Assembly (NCBI RefSeq): GCF_003977605.1
Contig: NZ_RYYU01000001.1
Location: forward strand, 2,016,039 to 2,080,038
Direction: 5' to 3'
DNA length: 64,000 nt
From: Prevotella koreensis
GTDB lineage: Bacteria > Bacteroidota > Bacteroidia > Bacteroidales > Bacteroidaceae
The translations under genes and the position numbers were made by a program. Shown in pieces: positions 7,761-16,325 of the stretch. Each line of letters begins with the position of its first letter. Positions within the stretch are counted from its first letter, which is position 1. Below the pieces are notes generated by a model. It saw nothing but the letters and a program-made list of their open reading frames with translations. It searched no databases and had not been told where the DNA came from.

Positions 7761-9569
7761 ATGCAGACAAAATATCATCTTTCGACACTCGTACACAAAC
7801 AAGCCGCCAAATACGGCGACAGGCAGGTGTTGATATACCGTGATTTCGGCAGCCTTAAATGGAAGTCGCTGTCGTGGAACAAGTTCTCGCAACTTGTAAA
7901 GCAGGTTTCCAACGCTATGCTTAACCTTGGTGTCGGGGTGCAAGAGAACGTTGGAGTCTTCGCTCAGAATTGCGTGGAGTATCTATATACCGACTTCGGA
8001 GCGTTCGGTATTCGTGCCGTTACCGTGCCGTTTTATGCCACGAGCAGTGAACAACAGATACAGTATGTGGTAAGTGATGCGCAGATACGTGTGCTCTTCG
8101 TGGGCGAGCAGGAGCAGTATGACAAGGCTAATCGTGTGTTGCCGTTATGCCCTTCGCTCGAGAAACTTGTCATCTTCGACCGCTCGGTGCGAATAAAGCC
8201 GCACGATACAAGCGCAATCTACTTTGAAGATTTCATGAAGTTGGGTGAGAATTGTCCGCGCCAGTCGGAGCTGGAAAGCCTTTATAAGCAAGCCAATAGC
8301 GATGATCTCGCAAATATTCTCTACACCAGTGGCACCACCGGAGATTCAAAGGGCGTAATGCTTTCACACGGACAATACGAGGCCGGGATTGAAGCCAACA
8401 GAAAGGCTGTGCCCGTTGGCGATAAAGACCGCGTGATGATGTTCCTCCCTGTGACGCATATCTTTGAGCGTGCGTGGGATTTCTACGCTATCAGTCGGGG
8501 TGCGACAATCATCGTAAACACCTATCCGAAGGAGGTGCAGCAGTCTATGATAGAGACGCATCCCACCTGTATGTGTTCCGTTCCGCGCTTCTGGGAGAAG
8601 GTGTATATCGGTGTTCGCGCCAAGATAGACTCTGCTAGTGTCATGAAGCGAAAACTGTTCAAGAAAGCGTTGGCTGTTGGCCGTAAGCATAATATTGAGT
8701 ATCTCAGTCGCGGAAAGCGTCCACCGCTACTGTTGTCGCTGGAATACAAGATGTTCGACAAAGCGATTTTCTCCCTCGTGAGAAAGCAACTCGGACTCGA
8801 AAACGCGAATTTCTTCCCCACGGCAGGCTCGTATGTGAATACCGAGGTAGAGGAGTTTGTTCATTCTATCGGTCTCGACATGATGGTGGGTTATGGCCTT
8901 ACAGAGAGCCTGGCCACCGTTTCAAACGACCATCAAGGCAAGCCGTACACCATAGGTAGCGTGGGAAGAATTATAGAAGGCTTAGAACTGAAATTCGGAG
9001 AGAACAACGAGATATTGCTCAAGGGACCCACGATAACAAAGGGTTACTATAAACGCGATGCTCTGAACCGTGAGTCTTTCACCGAAGATGGATTCTTCCG
9101 CACCGGCGACGCGGGATATATAAAGGACGGAGAACTGTTCTTGAAAGAGCGCATAAAGGAACTGTACAAGACTTCCAACGGCAAATACATCGCACCGCAG
9201 ATGATAGAATCGAAGTTGCTCGTTGACAAATACATCGATCAGATTGCCGTGATAGCCGACCAGCGTAAGTATGTCTCCGCGCTTATCGTGCCCGATTTTG
9301 CCCTGCTTGAGGAGTATGCGCGAGAGAATAACATCTCGTTCAGCAATCGCGAGGACTTATGTCGTAGCAAGAAGATAAATAAGATGCTGAAAGAACGCAT
9401 TGATACCTTGCAGCAGCAGTTGGCCGGTTACGAACAGATAAAATGCTTCACGCTGATTCCACACAATTTCACGATAGAGGCAGGAGAAGTCACCAATACG
9501 CTGAAAATAAAGCGACGCATACTTAGCATTAACTATGCTGCAGAGATAGAGAAAATGTACGAAGAATAG
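7761..9569 (+). CDS. Long-chain acyl-CoA synthetase (AMP-forming)
   Basis: The 602-aa member of the ANL superfamily activates fatty acids to acyl-AMP and then acyl-CoA. It shows the P-loop-like motif ILYTSGTTGDSKGVMLSH near residue 186, the A5 motif YGLTES near 376, the hinge/A7 region RTGDAGYIKDGELFLKERIK near 446, and the C-terminal catalytic Lys region GEVTNTLKIKRR near 576. Length is typical. AAGGAG lies 7 nt before the ATG, a rare clear ribosome site for this genome. It is preceded by a terminator and followed by prfB after 119 bp. Chain-length preference cannot be told from sequence. Confidence 0.93.
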   Translation: MQTKYHLSTLVHKQAAKYGDRQVLIYRDFGSLKWKSLSWNKFSQLVKQVSNAMLNLGVGVQENVGVFAQNCVEYLYTDFGAFGIRAVTVPFYATSSEQQIQYVVSDAQIRVLFVGEQEQYDKANRVLPLCPSLEKLVIFDRSVRIKPHDTSAIYFEDFMKLGENCPRQSELESLYKQANSDDLANILYTSGTTGDSKGVMLSHGQYEAGIEANRKAVPVGDKDRVMMFLPVTHIFERAWDFYAISRGATIIVNTYPKEVQQSMIETHPTCMCSVPRFWEKVYIGVRAKIDSASVMKRKLFKKALAVGRKHNIEYLSRGKRPPLLLSLEYKMFDKAIFSLVRKQLGLENANFFPTAGSYVNTEVEEFVHSIGLDMMVGYGLTESLATVSNDHQGKPYTIGSVGRIIEGLELKFGENNEILLKGPTITKGYYKRDALNRESFTEDGFFRTGDAGYIKDGELFLKERIKELYKTSNGKYIAPQMIESKLLVDKYIDQIAVIADQRKYVSALIVPDFALLEEYARENNISFSNREDLCRSKKINKMLKERIDTLQQQLAGYEQIKCFTLIPHNFTIEAGEVTNTLKIKRRILSINYAAEIEKMYEE

Positions 9570-9688
9570 TTCGTACGATCTTTGATTTGCGTTTGGATAT
9601 GTGAAAGAGAGGATTTTGTTTTTAATTAAAATATGAAATACGTACCGTTGTGGTCATTTCGTGTGGCAGAAACGGATGAAGAGAAGAT

Positions 9689-10810
9689 ATGATAACAGCA
9701 GAACAACTGAAAGATGTGTTGAGGAGAGCCGATGACCTGAACAGATATTTGGACATCGACCGTAAGAAAATGGAATATTCGGAGGAGGAATTGCGCACGC
9801 AGGCACCTGATTTTTGGGAAGACCCGAAGCGCGCGCAGTTGCAGATGAAGAAGGTGAAGGACATTAAGAGGTGGATAGACGGTTATAATCAAGTGAGACA
9901 GATGGCCGACGAACTGCAACTGGCGTTCGATTTCTACCATGAGAAAATGGTCACGGAAGAGGAGGTTGACGAAGATTACAGCAAGGCGATTGAGGCCATC
10001 GAGAGCCTTGAACTGAAGAATATGCTGCGCCAGAAGGAAGACCCGATGGACTGTGTACTGAAGATAAACTCCGGTGCAGGTGGTACAGAGAGTCAGGATT
10101 GGGCATCAATGCTGATGCGTATGTATATGCGTTGGGCCGAGTCAAACGGCTATAAGGTCAGCATCTCAAACATTCAAGATGGCGACGAGGCCGGCATAAA
10201 GAGCGTAACGATGGAGATTGAGGGCAGCGAATATGCCTACGGATACCTCAAAAGCGAGAATGGGGTGCACCGACTGGTGCGCGTGTCGCCATTCAATGCA
10301 CAAGGTAAGCGAATGACATCGTTCGCATCGGTATTTGTTTCGCCGCTCGTCGATGATACGATAGAGGTTTATGTGGATCCTGCGAAACTGTCATGGGACA
10401 CGTTCCGAAGCAGTGGTGCGGGCGGTCAGAACGTCAATAAGGTAGAGTCGGGAGTGCGACTGCGCTATTGGTACACCGACCCTGACACCGGCGAGGAGGA
10501 AGAAATACTCATCGAAAACACCGAGACGCGCGACCAGCCGAAGAACAAAGAGAAGGCTATGGTGCTTCTCAAGTCGCAACTCTACGACCGTGCGATGAAG
10601 AAAAGATTGGAGGCACAGGCTAAGATAGAGGCCGGCAAGAAGAAGATTGAGTGGGGATCGCAGATTCGCAGTTATGTCTTTGACGACCGCCGTGTGAAAG
10701 ATCACCGCACCAATTTCCAGACATCGGATGTCGATGGCGTGATGGATGGTAAGATTGATGGTTTCATCAAGGCCTATCTCATGGAGTTTCCGGTGAACGA
10801 TGAGGAGTGA
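9689..10810 (+). CDS. prfB: Peptide chain release factor 2
   Basis: RF2 recognises UGA and UAA and triggers peptide hydrolysis. The anticodon-like tripeptide SPF is at residues 200-202 and the catalytic GGQ at 245-247 (GAGGQNVNKVESG). The 373-aa length is normal. In many bacteria the gene has an internal TGA and a programmed +1 frameshift near codon 25; here the equivalent stretch (LNRYLDIDRKK) is read straight through in one frame, so autoregulation by frameshifting is absent. The presence of RF2 argues that UGA is a stop codon in this organism, relevant to the TGA-broken genes at 50547 and 57126. Confidence 0.96.
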   Translation: MITAEQLKDVLRRADDLNRYLDIDRKKMEYSEEELRTQAPDFWEDPKRAQLQMKKVKDIKRWIDGYNQVRQMADELQLAFDFYHEKMVTEEEVDEDYSKAIEAIESLELKNMLRQKEDPMDCVLKINSGAGGTESQDWASMLMRMYMRWAESNGYKVSISNIQDGDEAGIKSVTMEIEGSEYAYGYLKSENGVHRLVRVSPFNAQGKRMTSFASVFVSPLVDDTIEVYVDPAKLSWDTFRSSGAGGQNVNKVESGVRLRYWYTDPDTGEEEEILIENTETRDQPKNKEKAMVLLKSQLYDRAMKKRLEAQAKIEAGKKKIEWGSQIRSYVFDDRRVKDHRTNFQTSDVDGVMDGKIDGFIKAYLMEFPVNDEE

Positions 10811-10879
10811 ACGGTTGGCTGCTTGATGCGCCACATCGTTGATAAAGGAGCAGATATATTACCTTAAAAATAAATAACT

Positions 10880-11017
10880 ATGAGCCAGAAAAGAAAACTA
10901 CAACGTGCCGCACGTTCTGCAAAGCAGGAGAAGCAGGCACAGAACGTGGTGAAATGGATATTCGGTATATTCGTACTCATCGCCGTAATCATGCTCATCT
11001 ACGTTGCTTTGATGTAG
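10880..11017 (+). CDS. Small single-span membrane protein, 45 aa
   Basis: ATG at 10880 opens MSQKRKLQRAARSAKQEKQA, a very basic head, followed by one membrane helix (WIFGIFVLIAVIMLIYVAL) and a stop at 11017. The basic head plus C-terminal anchor predicts an inner-membrane protein with its N-terminus in the cytoplasm. It lies 69 bp behind prfB and may be co-transcribed. I know of no assigned function. Confidence 0.65.
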   Translation: MSQKRKLQRAARSAKQEKQAQNVVKWIFGIFVLIAVIMLIYVALM

Positions 11018-11136
11018 CAAATATAAGACAAATGTCTGTTTTGATGGGTGTTTCCTTGTCGCGGCCGGGTTGGGTAAGACTTGGCAGTGGTGTTATATGA
11101 CTTGGCGGGAATGATAAGATTGTTATATTATAGTAA

Positions 11137-11652
11137 ATGAGCGGATTTGAGATAGAACGTAAATTCCTTGTCAGAGGAGAGGATTTCAAACAGCAGGCGG
11201 AGTCGAGCAGTTACATCAAGCAGGGCTATATATTAAGTGGCGGAGGACGTACCGTGAGGGTTAGGATTCGCGATGAGAAAGGGTTTCTTACCATTAAAGG
11301 GCCTTCTCGTAACGGAGGACTGTCGCGCTATGAGTTCGAGAAAGAGATAACACTCGATGAGGCCGAGCATCTGATGGCGCTTTGCGAACCGGGAGTGGTA
11401 GAGAAACGGCGCTATATAGTGCCATTCCGCGACCATGTTTTCGAGGTTGATGAGTTCTTTGGCGACAACGACGGACTGGTGTTTGCCGAGGTTGAACTGA
11501 ATGATGAGAACGAAAGTTTCGAGAAACCGGAGTTCATCGGTACCGAGGTGACAGGCGACCGCCGTTTCTACAATTCACACCTCAGACGTTTTCCTTACCT
11601 GCTTTGGCGCGCCACCATGCCGGAAGAATACAGACACACGCGGCAAGAGTGA
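11137..11652 (+). CDS. CYTH domain protein (inorganic triphosphatase/cyclase-like)
   Basis: The 171-aa protein begins MSGFEIERKFLVRG with the defining ExExK motif (Glu5, Glu7, Lys9). Further charged tunnel residues follow: GGGRTVRVRIRDEKGFLTIK, RYEFEKEI, EVDEFFGDNDGLVFAEVEL. CYTH enzymes bind triphosphates with divalent metal inside a beta tunnel; bacterial single-domain members are usually triphosphatases. The 3' end overlaps the convergent VanZ-like gene by 71 bp. Confidence 0.9.
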   Translation: MSGFEIERKFLVRGEDFKQQAESSSYIKQGYILSGGGRTVRVRIRDEKGFLTIKGPSRNGGLSRYEFEKEITLDEAEHLMALCEPGVVEKRRYIVPFRDHVFEVDEFFGDNDGLVFAEVELNDENESFEKPEFIGTEVTGDRRFYNSHLRRFPYLLWRATMPEEYRHTRQE

Positions 11653-12019
11653 CACCGATGGCATTTGAAGCGAAGTCGAGCCAATCGCCACTACGCCGAC
11701 CTCCGGTGCAATATGCTTGGAGTATTTCTATCATACCGCTCATCAATATCGGAGCCAAGAAAGCGAAAAGGAACAGCCGCCACGGCGAAATCCTGCGATG
11801 TTTGAACAGATATTCCGTCCAAATTACGATACATGTGCCTCCATACATCAATACATGAGCCCATTTGTCAATGAATGAAACATCGTCAAGTGGAGTTTCC
11901 GGAACATCAATGAAGCATAGAATCCATATCGCAGCGATGCACAGGCACGATAAAGGATACCTCATTACCATGCCTGCCAAACTCTTTCTTTCCTCTTTTT
12001 TATTGCCCCGTTTACCCAT
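11582..12019 (-). CDS. VanZ-like family membrane protein
   Basis: The 145-aa protein has four hydrophobic segments and the VanZ-like signature: an acidic/His element after helix 1 (FIDKWAHVLMYGGT) and an E-x-x-Q motif (GMIEILQAYCTGGRRSGDWLD) before the last helix. Related proteins range from teicoplanin-resistance VanZ to general envelope proteins; resistance should not be inferred. A downstream start at MVMRYPL is possible. The stop lies inside the convergent CYTH gene. Confidence 0.8.
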   Translation of the reverse strand: MGKRGNKKEERKSLAGMVMRYPLSCLCIAAIWILCFIDVPETPLDDVSFIDKWAHVLMYGGTCIVIWTEYLFKHRRISPWRLFLFAFLAPILMSGMIEILQAYCTGGRRSGDWLDFASNAIGVTLAACVCILPAWWRAKAGKENV

Positions 12020-12120
12020 ATCTGTATGATTTGCAGGTGTGTTTGTGATTATTGCAAAATATCGAACAGTTCTTGATTTTCTATATTTTACACATCAATA
12101 TCGTTTTGAGTTTCATTTTC

Positions 12121-13158
12121 TTACTTTAATCTCACTTGGAAATTGAGTTTAAAAGAAAAAGTTCCATCATCTTCTTTTACTATTGAAGCATAGTTATGCC
12201 TTTTTGTACTTGAACGCTCCAAGTACGCATTTGAAAAAAGATAATCCTCGAATCTGTTGCGGTCATAGAAATGGTAGCATAGAATATCTCCATCTTTCTT
12301 TACCACCAAATAACCTCCGTTTGCGTCAAACTTTCCACTCCATGCCGTTGCAGGCATCATACCTAATGCCGCAGAAGTCAAAAGGTGTTTGATTTTGTAC
12401 GCATAGAATGGTGATGATTGTGTCGTGTCATATTTTAATGGATTGGTCTCTTTGATTTTTTCTGCCAATTCTTTCAAGTTTGAAATTCCCGAGTTCAATT
12501 GCTCCAAAAGCAGATGAGCAATGATAATGGGAAGGTCTCCGTCGAGCATGATAAGGTTGTTTCGGAATGTAGAATTATCCACTTTGTCAAATACTAATTT
12601 CCCTCCTTTTTTCTTTATGGCATTAATCCGCTCAATAACTTTATTCCGTTGTGTGTTCAGTGAATTTATATCATCAATCTCTTCGTCTGAAAGTATAATA
12701 TCTTCAATCTTAAAATTAAAGTTAGTGGCTTGGCTTGCGTTCAATAAAGTAGAGTCACCACCAAGTTGAGATTTTATGCTGAACCCCATTTCGGAGTTTA
12801 TTTTGGTTCTACGGTCGTGTAAAATGATTTTAATATCGGTTTTGTCCGATGATTTTGCTTTCAAGGAATGGCAGTGAATACTATTCATGAAAACTTCGAT
12901 TTCAGGAATGGCAAAGGCTCCTTCATTTGAATTTATTGCATTTAACAACTTTTCTGCTTCTTCCAAAAAAACATTTGCCGGTATACGTAATAATTCTTCT
13001 CCCTCGGGAGTTTGAATCACCACATTTTTGTCTTGTAGTTCATAGTTGAAGTTTCCTTCTTTTTCTTGACGCAGAATCATGATGATAGGATAAAACAAAT
13101 CCTGTATCTTTTTCAAATTCTTTGTGTTCCCAAGTAAACTTTTAAAATATTCAATCAT
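12121..13158 (-). CDS. HpaII-like type II restriction endonuclease
   Basis: The 345-aa protein resembles the HpaII family (recognition CCGG in characterised members): KIQDLFYPIIMILRQEKEG near the N-terminus, then the most telling block DIKIILHDRRTKINSEMG with GFSIKSQLGGDSTLLNAS (about residues 104-140), and the C-terminal SAALGMMPATAWSGKFDANG. The N-terminus is somewhat shorter than HpaII as I remember it. It starts 5 nt after the HNH gene stop, so the two form one operon. The gene is visibly AT-rich beside its neighbours, suggesting transfer. No cytosine methyltransferase accompanies it. Confidence 0.72.
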   Translation of the reverse strand: MIEYFKSLLGNTKNLKKIQDLFYPIIMILRQEKEGNFNYELQDKNVVIQTPEGEELLRIPANVFLEEAEKLLNAINSNEGAFAIPEIEVFMNSIHCHSLKAKSSDKTDIKIILHDRRTKINSEMGFSIKSQLGGDSTLLNASQATNFNFKIEDIILSDEEIDDINSLNTQRNKVIERINAIKKKGGKLVFDKVDNSTFRNNLIMLDGDLPIIIAHLLLEQLNSGISNLKELAEKIKETNPLKYDTTQSSPFYAYKIKHLLTSAALGMMPATAWSGKFDANGGYLVVKKDGDILCYHFYDRNRFEDYLFSNAYLERSSTKRHNYASIVKEDDGTFSFKLNFQVRLK

Positions 13159-13163
13159 AAAAA

Positions 13164-13922
13164 TTACCTTAATTTGTATTTATTATAATGTATTTCCAAT
13201 AGTTCTCGTTGTGGAAGAAACTTGTCAGGCAATATGATGTTTTTTCCATTAATGTTTTTTAGATACTCATAGAATGTGGCTTCTGTTGCTTGTTGAAGCA
13301 TTTCTTCCGATATGATAATTTTTAAATCTGGTGTTATAGCCAAAAGATGTTTATCGTATGCTTTATGAAAAAAGGGATTCATGCAGAGGCCATTTCTGGG
13401 ATTTGTTCTATTGGCTTTGTCTTGCGACCAATCTACAATATGGCACGCTTCTAATAATTCATGATTGCCTACGCCTGATATACAACAGTGAAAATTATAT
13501 GAACTCATTACTGTAGACCTAAAAAATGATTGATTTACTCGTTGTTTAATGAGTATCTCACGTTCTGTACCCAAGGGTAAATTTTCTATTTGAATTGCAA
13601 GATATTCCTCTATACTTTGTTTTGAAAATTTGGCTACTAATTTCTCACTTTCAAATGCAAGATGTTCAGGATTACCATAAAATTCATTCCATACTTCTTC
13701 TTCCATTTTGGCTCCATGCAATAATCCGCTTATGCCTTGTTTTTTCAAGTCGGGGTCTAATCGTCCAATATTTCCAACTTTCATATTCAATGCACTTGGA
13801 GAACGTCCAAGAATTTTTGCGTACCTTATAATTGTAGGATGCGTTTTACTGCTGTTCTTGAATGGGATTTTGCAATATACATTAAATGCAACTATTGTTT
13901 CTTCTTTGCTCCAAGGTTTCAT
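13164..13922 (-). CDS. HNH endonuclease
   Basis: The 252-aa protein has an N-terminal DNA-binding-like region (MKPWSKEETIVAFNVYCKIP, RYAKILGRSPSALNMKVGN) and a C-terminal HNH domain of the HNH_2 type: CCISGVGNHELLEACHIVDWS, NPRNGLCMNPFFHKAYDKH, with His in ACHIVDW, Asn in NGLC and His in FFHKAYDKH. Such proteins accompany restriction loci or cleave modified DNA. It sits between Vsr and the HpaII-like gene in one AT-rich operon. Whether it is a second restriction enzyme or a modification-dependent nuclease cannot be told here. Confidence 0.85.
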   Translation of the reverse strand: MKPWSKEETIVAFNVYCKIPFKNSSKTHPTIIRYAKILGRSPSALNMKVGNIGRLDPDLKKQGISGLLHGAKMEEEVWNEFYGNPEHLAFESEKLVAKFSKQSIEEYLAIQIENLPLGTEREILIKQRVNQSFFRSTVMSSYNFHCCISGVGNHELLEACHIVDWSQDKANRTNPRNGLCMNPFFHKAYDKHLLAITPDLKIIISEEMLQQATEATFYEYLKNINGKNIILPDKFLPQRELLEIHYNKYKLR

Positions 13923-13976
13923 GTTCTTGTTTTAATTATTGTTGGAATATTACATAAGTAATGATTTTTTTTGTAC

Positions 13977-14480
13977 CTATGCAGCCCATTTGAAATATAA
14001 TTCCAATTTATTTTTAACTTTTCCTCCGTTACACATCTTAGTAATGGAGATTTTATCATCAGCGATTGATTTCCTATTCATATAATTTAAAATCGTATTT
14101 AAACATACATCCGGTGTTTTGGTTATTTCTGTTTCCCAGAATCTGAATATTTTCCAACCTTGTTTGTTCAGTTCCGAATTAACTTTCTTGTCTCTCTCAA
14201 TATTCCTTTCGATTTTGGAGTGCCAAAACTCACAATTACTTTTATGGTCGTTTTTTCTTATATCCCAATTCCTACCATGCCAAAACTCTCCGTCACAAAA
14301 TATCGCAATTTTATGGCTTTTAATAACAAAGTCGGGTTTCCCGAATACCGATTTGTCATTTTTGCGATACCTTACTCCTGCGTTCCATAGCAATTTCCCA
14401 AACAAAATTTCAAGTTTGGTATCTTTACCTTTGTTGGCAGCCATATTCTTATGGCGTTGCTCTTTTGTCAGACGATCCAT
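13977..14480 (-). CDS. vsr: Very short patch repair endonuclease
   Basis: Vsr nicks beside T:G mismatches left by deamination of 5-methylcytosine. The start at 14480 gives MDRLTKEQRHKNMAANKGKD, the standard opening; the longer frame upstream adds non-homologous residues. Family motifs are present: KDTKLEILFGKLLWNAGVRY, KPDFVIKSHKIAIFCDGEFW followed by HGRNW (catalytic Asp and His region), and WKIFRFWETEI. Vsr genes normally travel with an m5C methyltransferase, so its presence implies that one once existed here or exists elsewhere in the genome. It leads the AT-rich restriction operon. Confidence 0.92.
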   Translation of the reverse strand: MDRLTKEQRHKNMAANKGKDTKLEILFGKLLWNAGVRYRKNDKSVFGKPDFVIKSHKIAIFCDGEFWHGRNWDIRKNDHKSNCEFWHSKIERNIERDKKVNSELNKQGWKIFRFWETEITKTPDVCLNTILNYMNRKSIADDKISITKMCNGGKVKNKLELYFKWAA

Positions 14481-14773
14481 AGGCAATTTGACTTTTAGAA
14501 ACAGTTTACACCATATCTGAGTCACAAAGGTAACTATTTTAATTTGAATGGAGTAGATAGATCGTGGACAAATATGAAAAAAGAGCATTTTTAATAATAT
14601 TTTTCAAAAAACAGACCAAAATGACTATGTTTATATATTACAACAAATAATATTCATGACAGAGACTTTAGAAGTTTTACTTTTCTCTATCTTGGTTCGT
14701 ATTCTTGAACATCCTTTTTGATGTTTTCATAAACTCAATGTCTTTTTTATGATGATATTTCATAAATTTTCCT

Positions 14774-14781
14774 TAACTTTG
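14774..14781 (+). promoter_or_regulatory. -7 box TAACTTTG upstream of the HhH gene
   Basis: TAACTTTG fits the Bacteroidetes -7 consensus TAnnTTTG and lies about 85 bp before the chosen start at 14865, in the otherwise empty stretch after the restriction island. Confidence 0.55.
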
Positions 14782-14864
14782 TAGCCATAATTTGCGGCGT
14801 GTACGGCATGGTTTGAAGGAAAGGAGGGGATGTTTGTTTGCGCGGCAAAAGGTGGATAGAAATA

Positions 14865-15752
14865 ATGAAACCGTCAAGGAACGATAATCTAATACTGCTG
14901 ATAATCGCAATCGCTGTCATTGCCTTTCTCGTTGGGAGAGGGATGAGGGACGGTGGTGAGAAATCATCGCTGTCGGCAGAGGATTCTGTTGCCGTTGATG
15001 GAAGAAAGAAGTACGGATATGAATACGGCGGGTCGCGTGCGCATGAATATTATAATGTGGAGGGTCGCAATGTGGAGCGTTTCTTTTTCGACCCCAACAC
15101 GGCCGACAGTACACAACTGTTGAGGCTCGGACTGCGGCCATGGATAGTGAGGAACATATATAAATATCGCTCGCGTGGAGGGCAGTTCCGCAAACCTGAA
15201 GACTTTGCCCGCATCTATGGAGTGACTGCGGGAGAATATAAGAGTCTTGCGCCTTATATCAGAATCTCCGACGATTACCGTCCTGCATCAACCCTTTTCG
15301 AGACTTCCGAGGAGCCGCGACGAGCGAAAGACTCGCTGCGCTATCCCGTGAAACTTACCGCCGGAGAACGTGTCATGCTGAATACGGCCGACACCTCGGC
15401 TCTGAAACGCGTGCCGGGAATTGGCAGTGGCTATGCCCGTGCGATAGTAAACTACCGCAATCGGCTCGGCGGATATGCTGACGTAAGGCAGTTGTTGGAG
15501 ATTGACGGCCTGCCGGAGGAGGCTTTACAGTATATCGAATTGGGTACTCCAGACCTGCACAAAATAAACATCAACCACCTCTCTCTCGACAAACTTAAAC
15601 GTCACCCGTATATAAATTTCTATCAGGCGCGTGCCATTGTGGAACAACGTAGGCTGCACGGTCCGTTGCGTTCGGTTTCTGACTTGAAGATGATAAAGGA
15701 TTTTTCCGCATCCGACTTAAAAAGATTGGCTCCTTATATGGATTTTAAATAG
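14865..15752 (+). CDS. Membrane-anchored helix-hairpin-helix DNA-binding protein (ComEA-like)
   Basis: Starting at MKPSRNDN, it has one N-terminal membrane helix (LILLIIAIAVIAFLVG) and then repeated HhH units: FFDPNTADSTQLLRLGLRPW, MLNTADTSALKRVPGIGSGY with ARAIVNYR, and INHLSLDKLKRHPYINFYQA with RAIVEQR. Three or more HhH modules on a membrane anchor resemble ComEA and related proteins that hold DNA outside the membrane. The 295-aa length with several tandem HhH pairs is typical of Bacteroidetes members. The upstream TTG at 14838 is a weaker start. Its role in DNA uptake is an inference. Confidence 0.85.
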   Translation: MKPSRNDNLILLIIAIAVIAFLVGRGMRDGGEKSSLSAEDSVAVDGRKKYGYEYGGSRAHEYYNVEGRNVERFFFDPNTADSTQLLRLGLRPWIVRNIYKYRSRGGQFRKPEDFARIYGVTAGEYKSLAPYIRISDDYRPASTLFETSEEPRRAKDSLRYPVKLTAGERVMLNTADTSALKRVPGIGSGYARAIVNYRNRLGGYADVRQLLEIDGLPEEALQYIELGTPDLHKININHLSLDKLKRHPYINFYQARAIVEQRRLHGPLRSVSDLKMIKDFSASDLKRLAPYMDFK

Positions 15753-15856
15753 GTGTTAAATTTTGATTATGTATTATTAAAAATAAATAAATTGCGTATA
15801 AAATAGCAACTTTCTTTTCGTGATAATATTTTTGTATTTATTTTTTCACTATATTT

Positions 15857-16103
15857 GTGATTATAAAACTTTCGACTATAAATGTGATGAAAACAAGTCG
15901 TTGTTTTGGAAATTTTTATCTAATAAATAAGAAATCATTGATAATAGTTAATAGTTTTTTAAATTTTTTTTATGTTTTTGGTCCTCTGCCTTGTGATTCT
16001 CTCGTGAGAGTAACATTACTTGGCTTCCGACTCGGGTCGGAAAGAGGTATTAGAAAATTAAACCCCACTCGCTCTCCGTGAGGAACGTGAGTGGGGTTTT
16101 AGC
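15857..16103 (+). ncRNA. Candidate structured noncoding RNA
   Basis: A -7 box TATATTTG (about 15849-15856) opens a segment of roughly 240 nt that ends in a perfect terminator (AAACCCCACT pairing with AGTGGGGTTT, 16061-16100). Inside, CCTCT near 15983 can pair with AGAGG at 16043, enclosing TCTCTCGTGAGA and the hairpin TTCCGAC/GTCGGAA (16025-16042). A 74-codon frame crosses it but has low-complexity Leu/Asn/Phe content, so I prefer an RNA gene. The family is not recognised; 6S-type RNA is one possibility. Confidence 0.4.
16061..16103 (+). terminator. Terminator of candidate ncRNA
   Basis: AAACCCCACT and AGTGGGGTTT flank a loop and run into TTTTAG. The stem is symmetric and could act on both strands. 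Confidence 0.7.
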
Positions 16104-16125
16104 GTGTTGGTACCACGGTTTTGGG

Positions 16126-16258
16126 GACATAAAGACACAAAAGTGGTGACATAAAGACATAAATGGGTTGACATAAAGACATAAATGGGTTGACATAAAG
16201 ACATAAGTGGGTTGGCATAAAGACATAGGAAGGGGGATATAAAGAGAAAAAGGAGTGG
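16126..16258 (+). repeat. 22-bp tandem repeat, six units
   Basis: Units start at 16126, 16148, 16170, 16192, 16214 and 16236, each opening GACATAAAGACATA or a close variant and ending in a G-rich GGGTT. Units 2 and 3 are identical; the outer ones have diverged. No ORF explains it. The period equals that of the distinct GGGCGAAATTG array just downstream. Confidence 0.85.
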
Positions 16259-16325
16259 AGATGAAAGATGTTTAGGGGGGTGGAATGTAAGGTTTTAGAA
16301 TGGAATGGAGGAGGCTTTGTGATGC

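Noticed and set aside
11582..12019. Glycopeptide resistance gene (vanZ)
   Set aside because: Only the general VanZ-like fold is seen and no van cluster is nearby.
15857..16081. 74-codon plus-strand ORF
   Set aside because: Low-complexity residues and an end inside the terminator stem; a structured RNA fits better.
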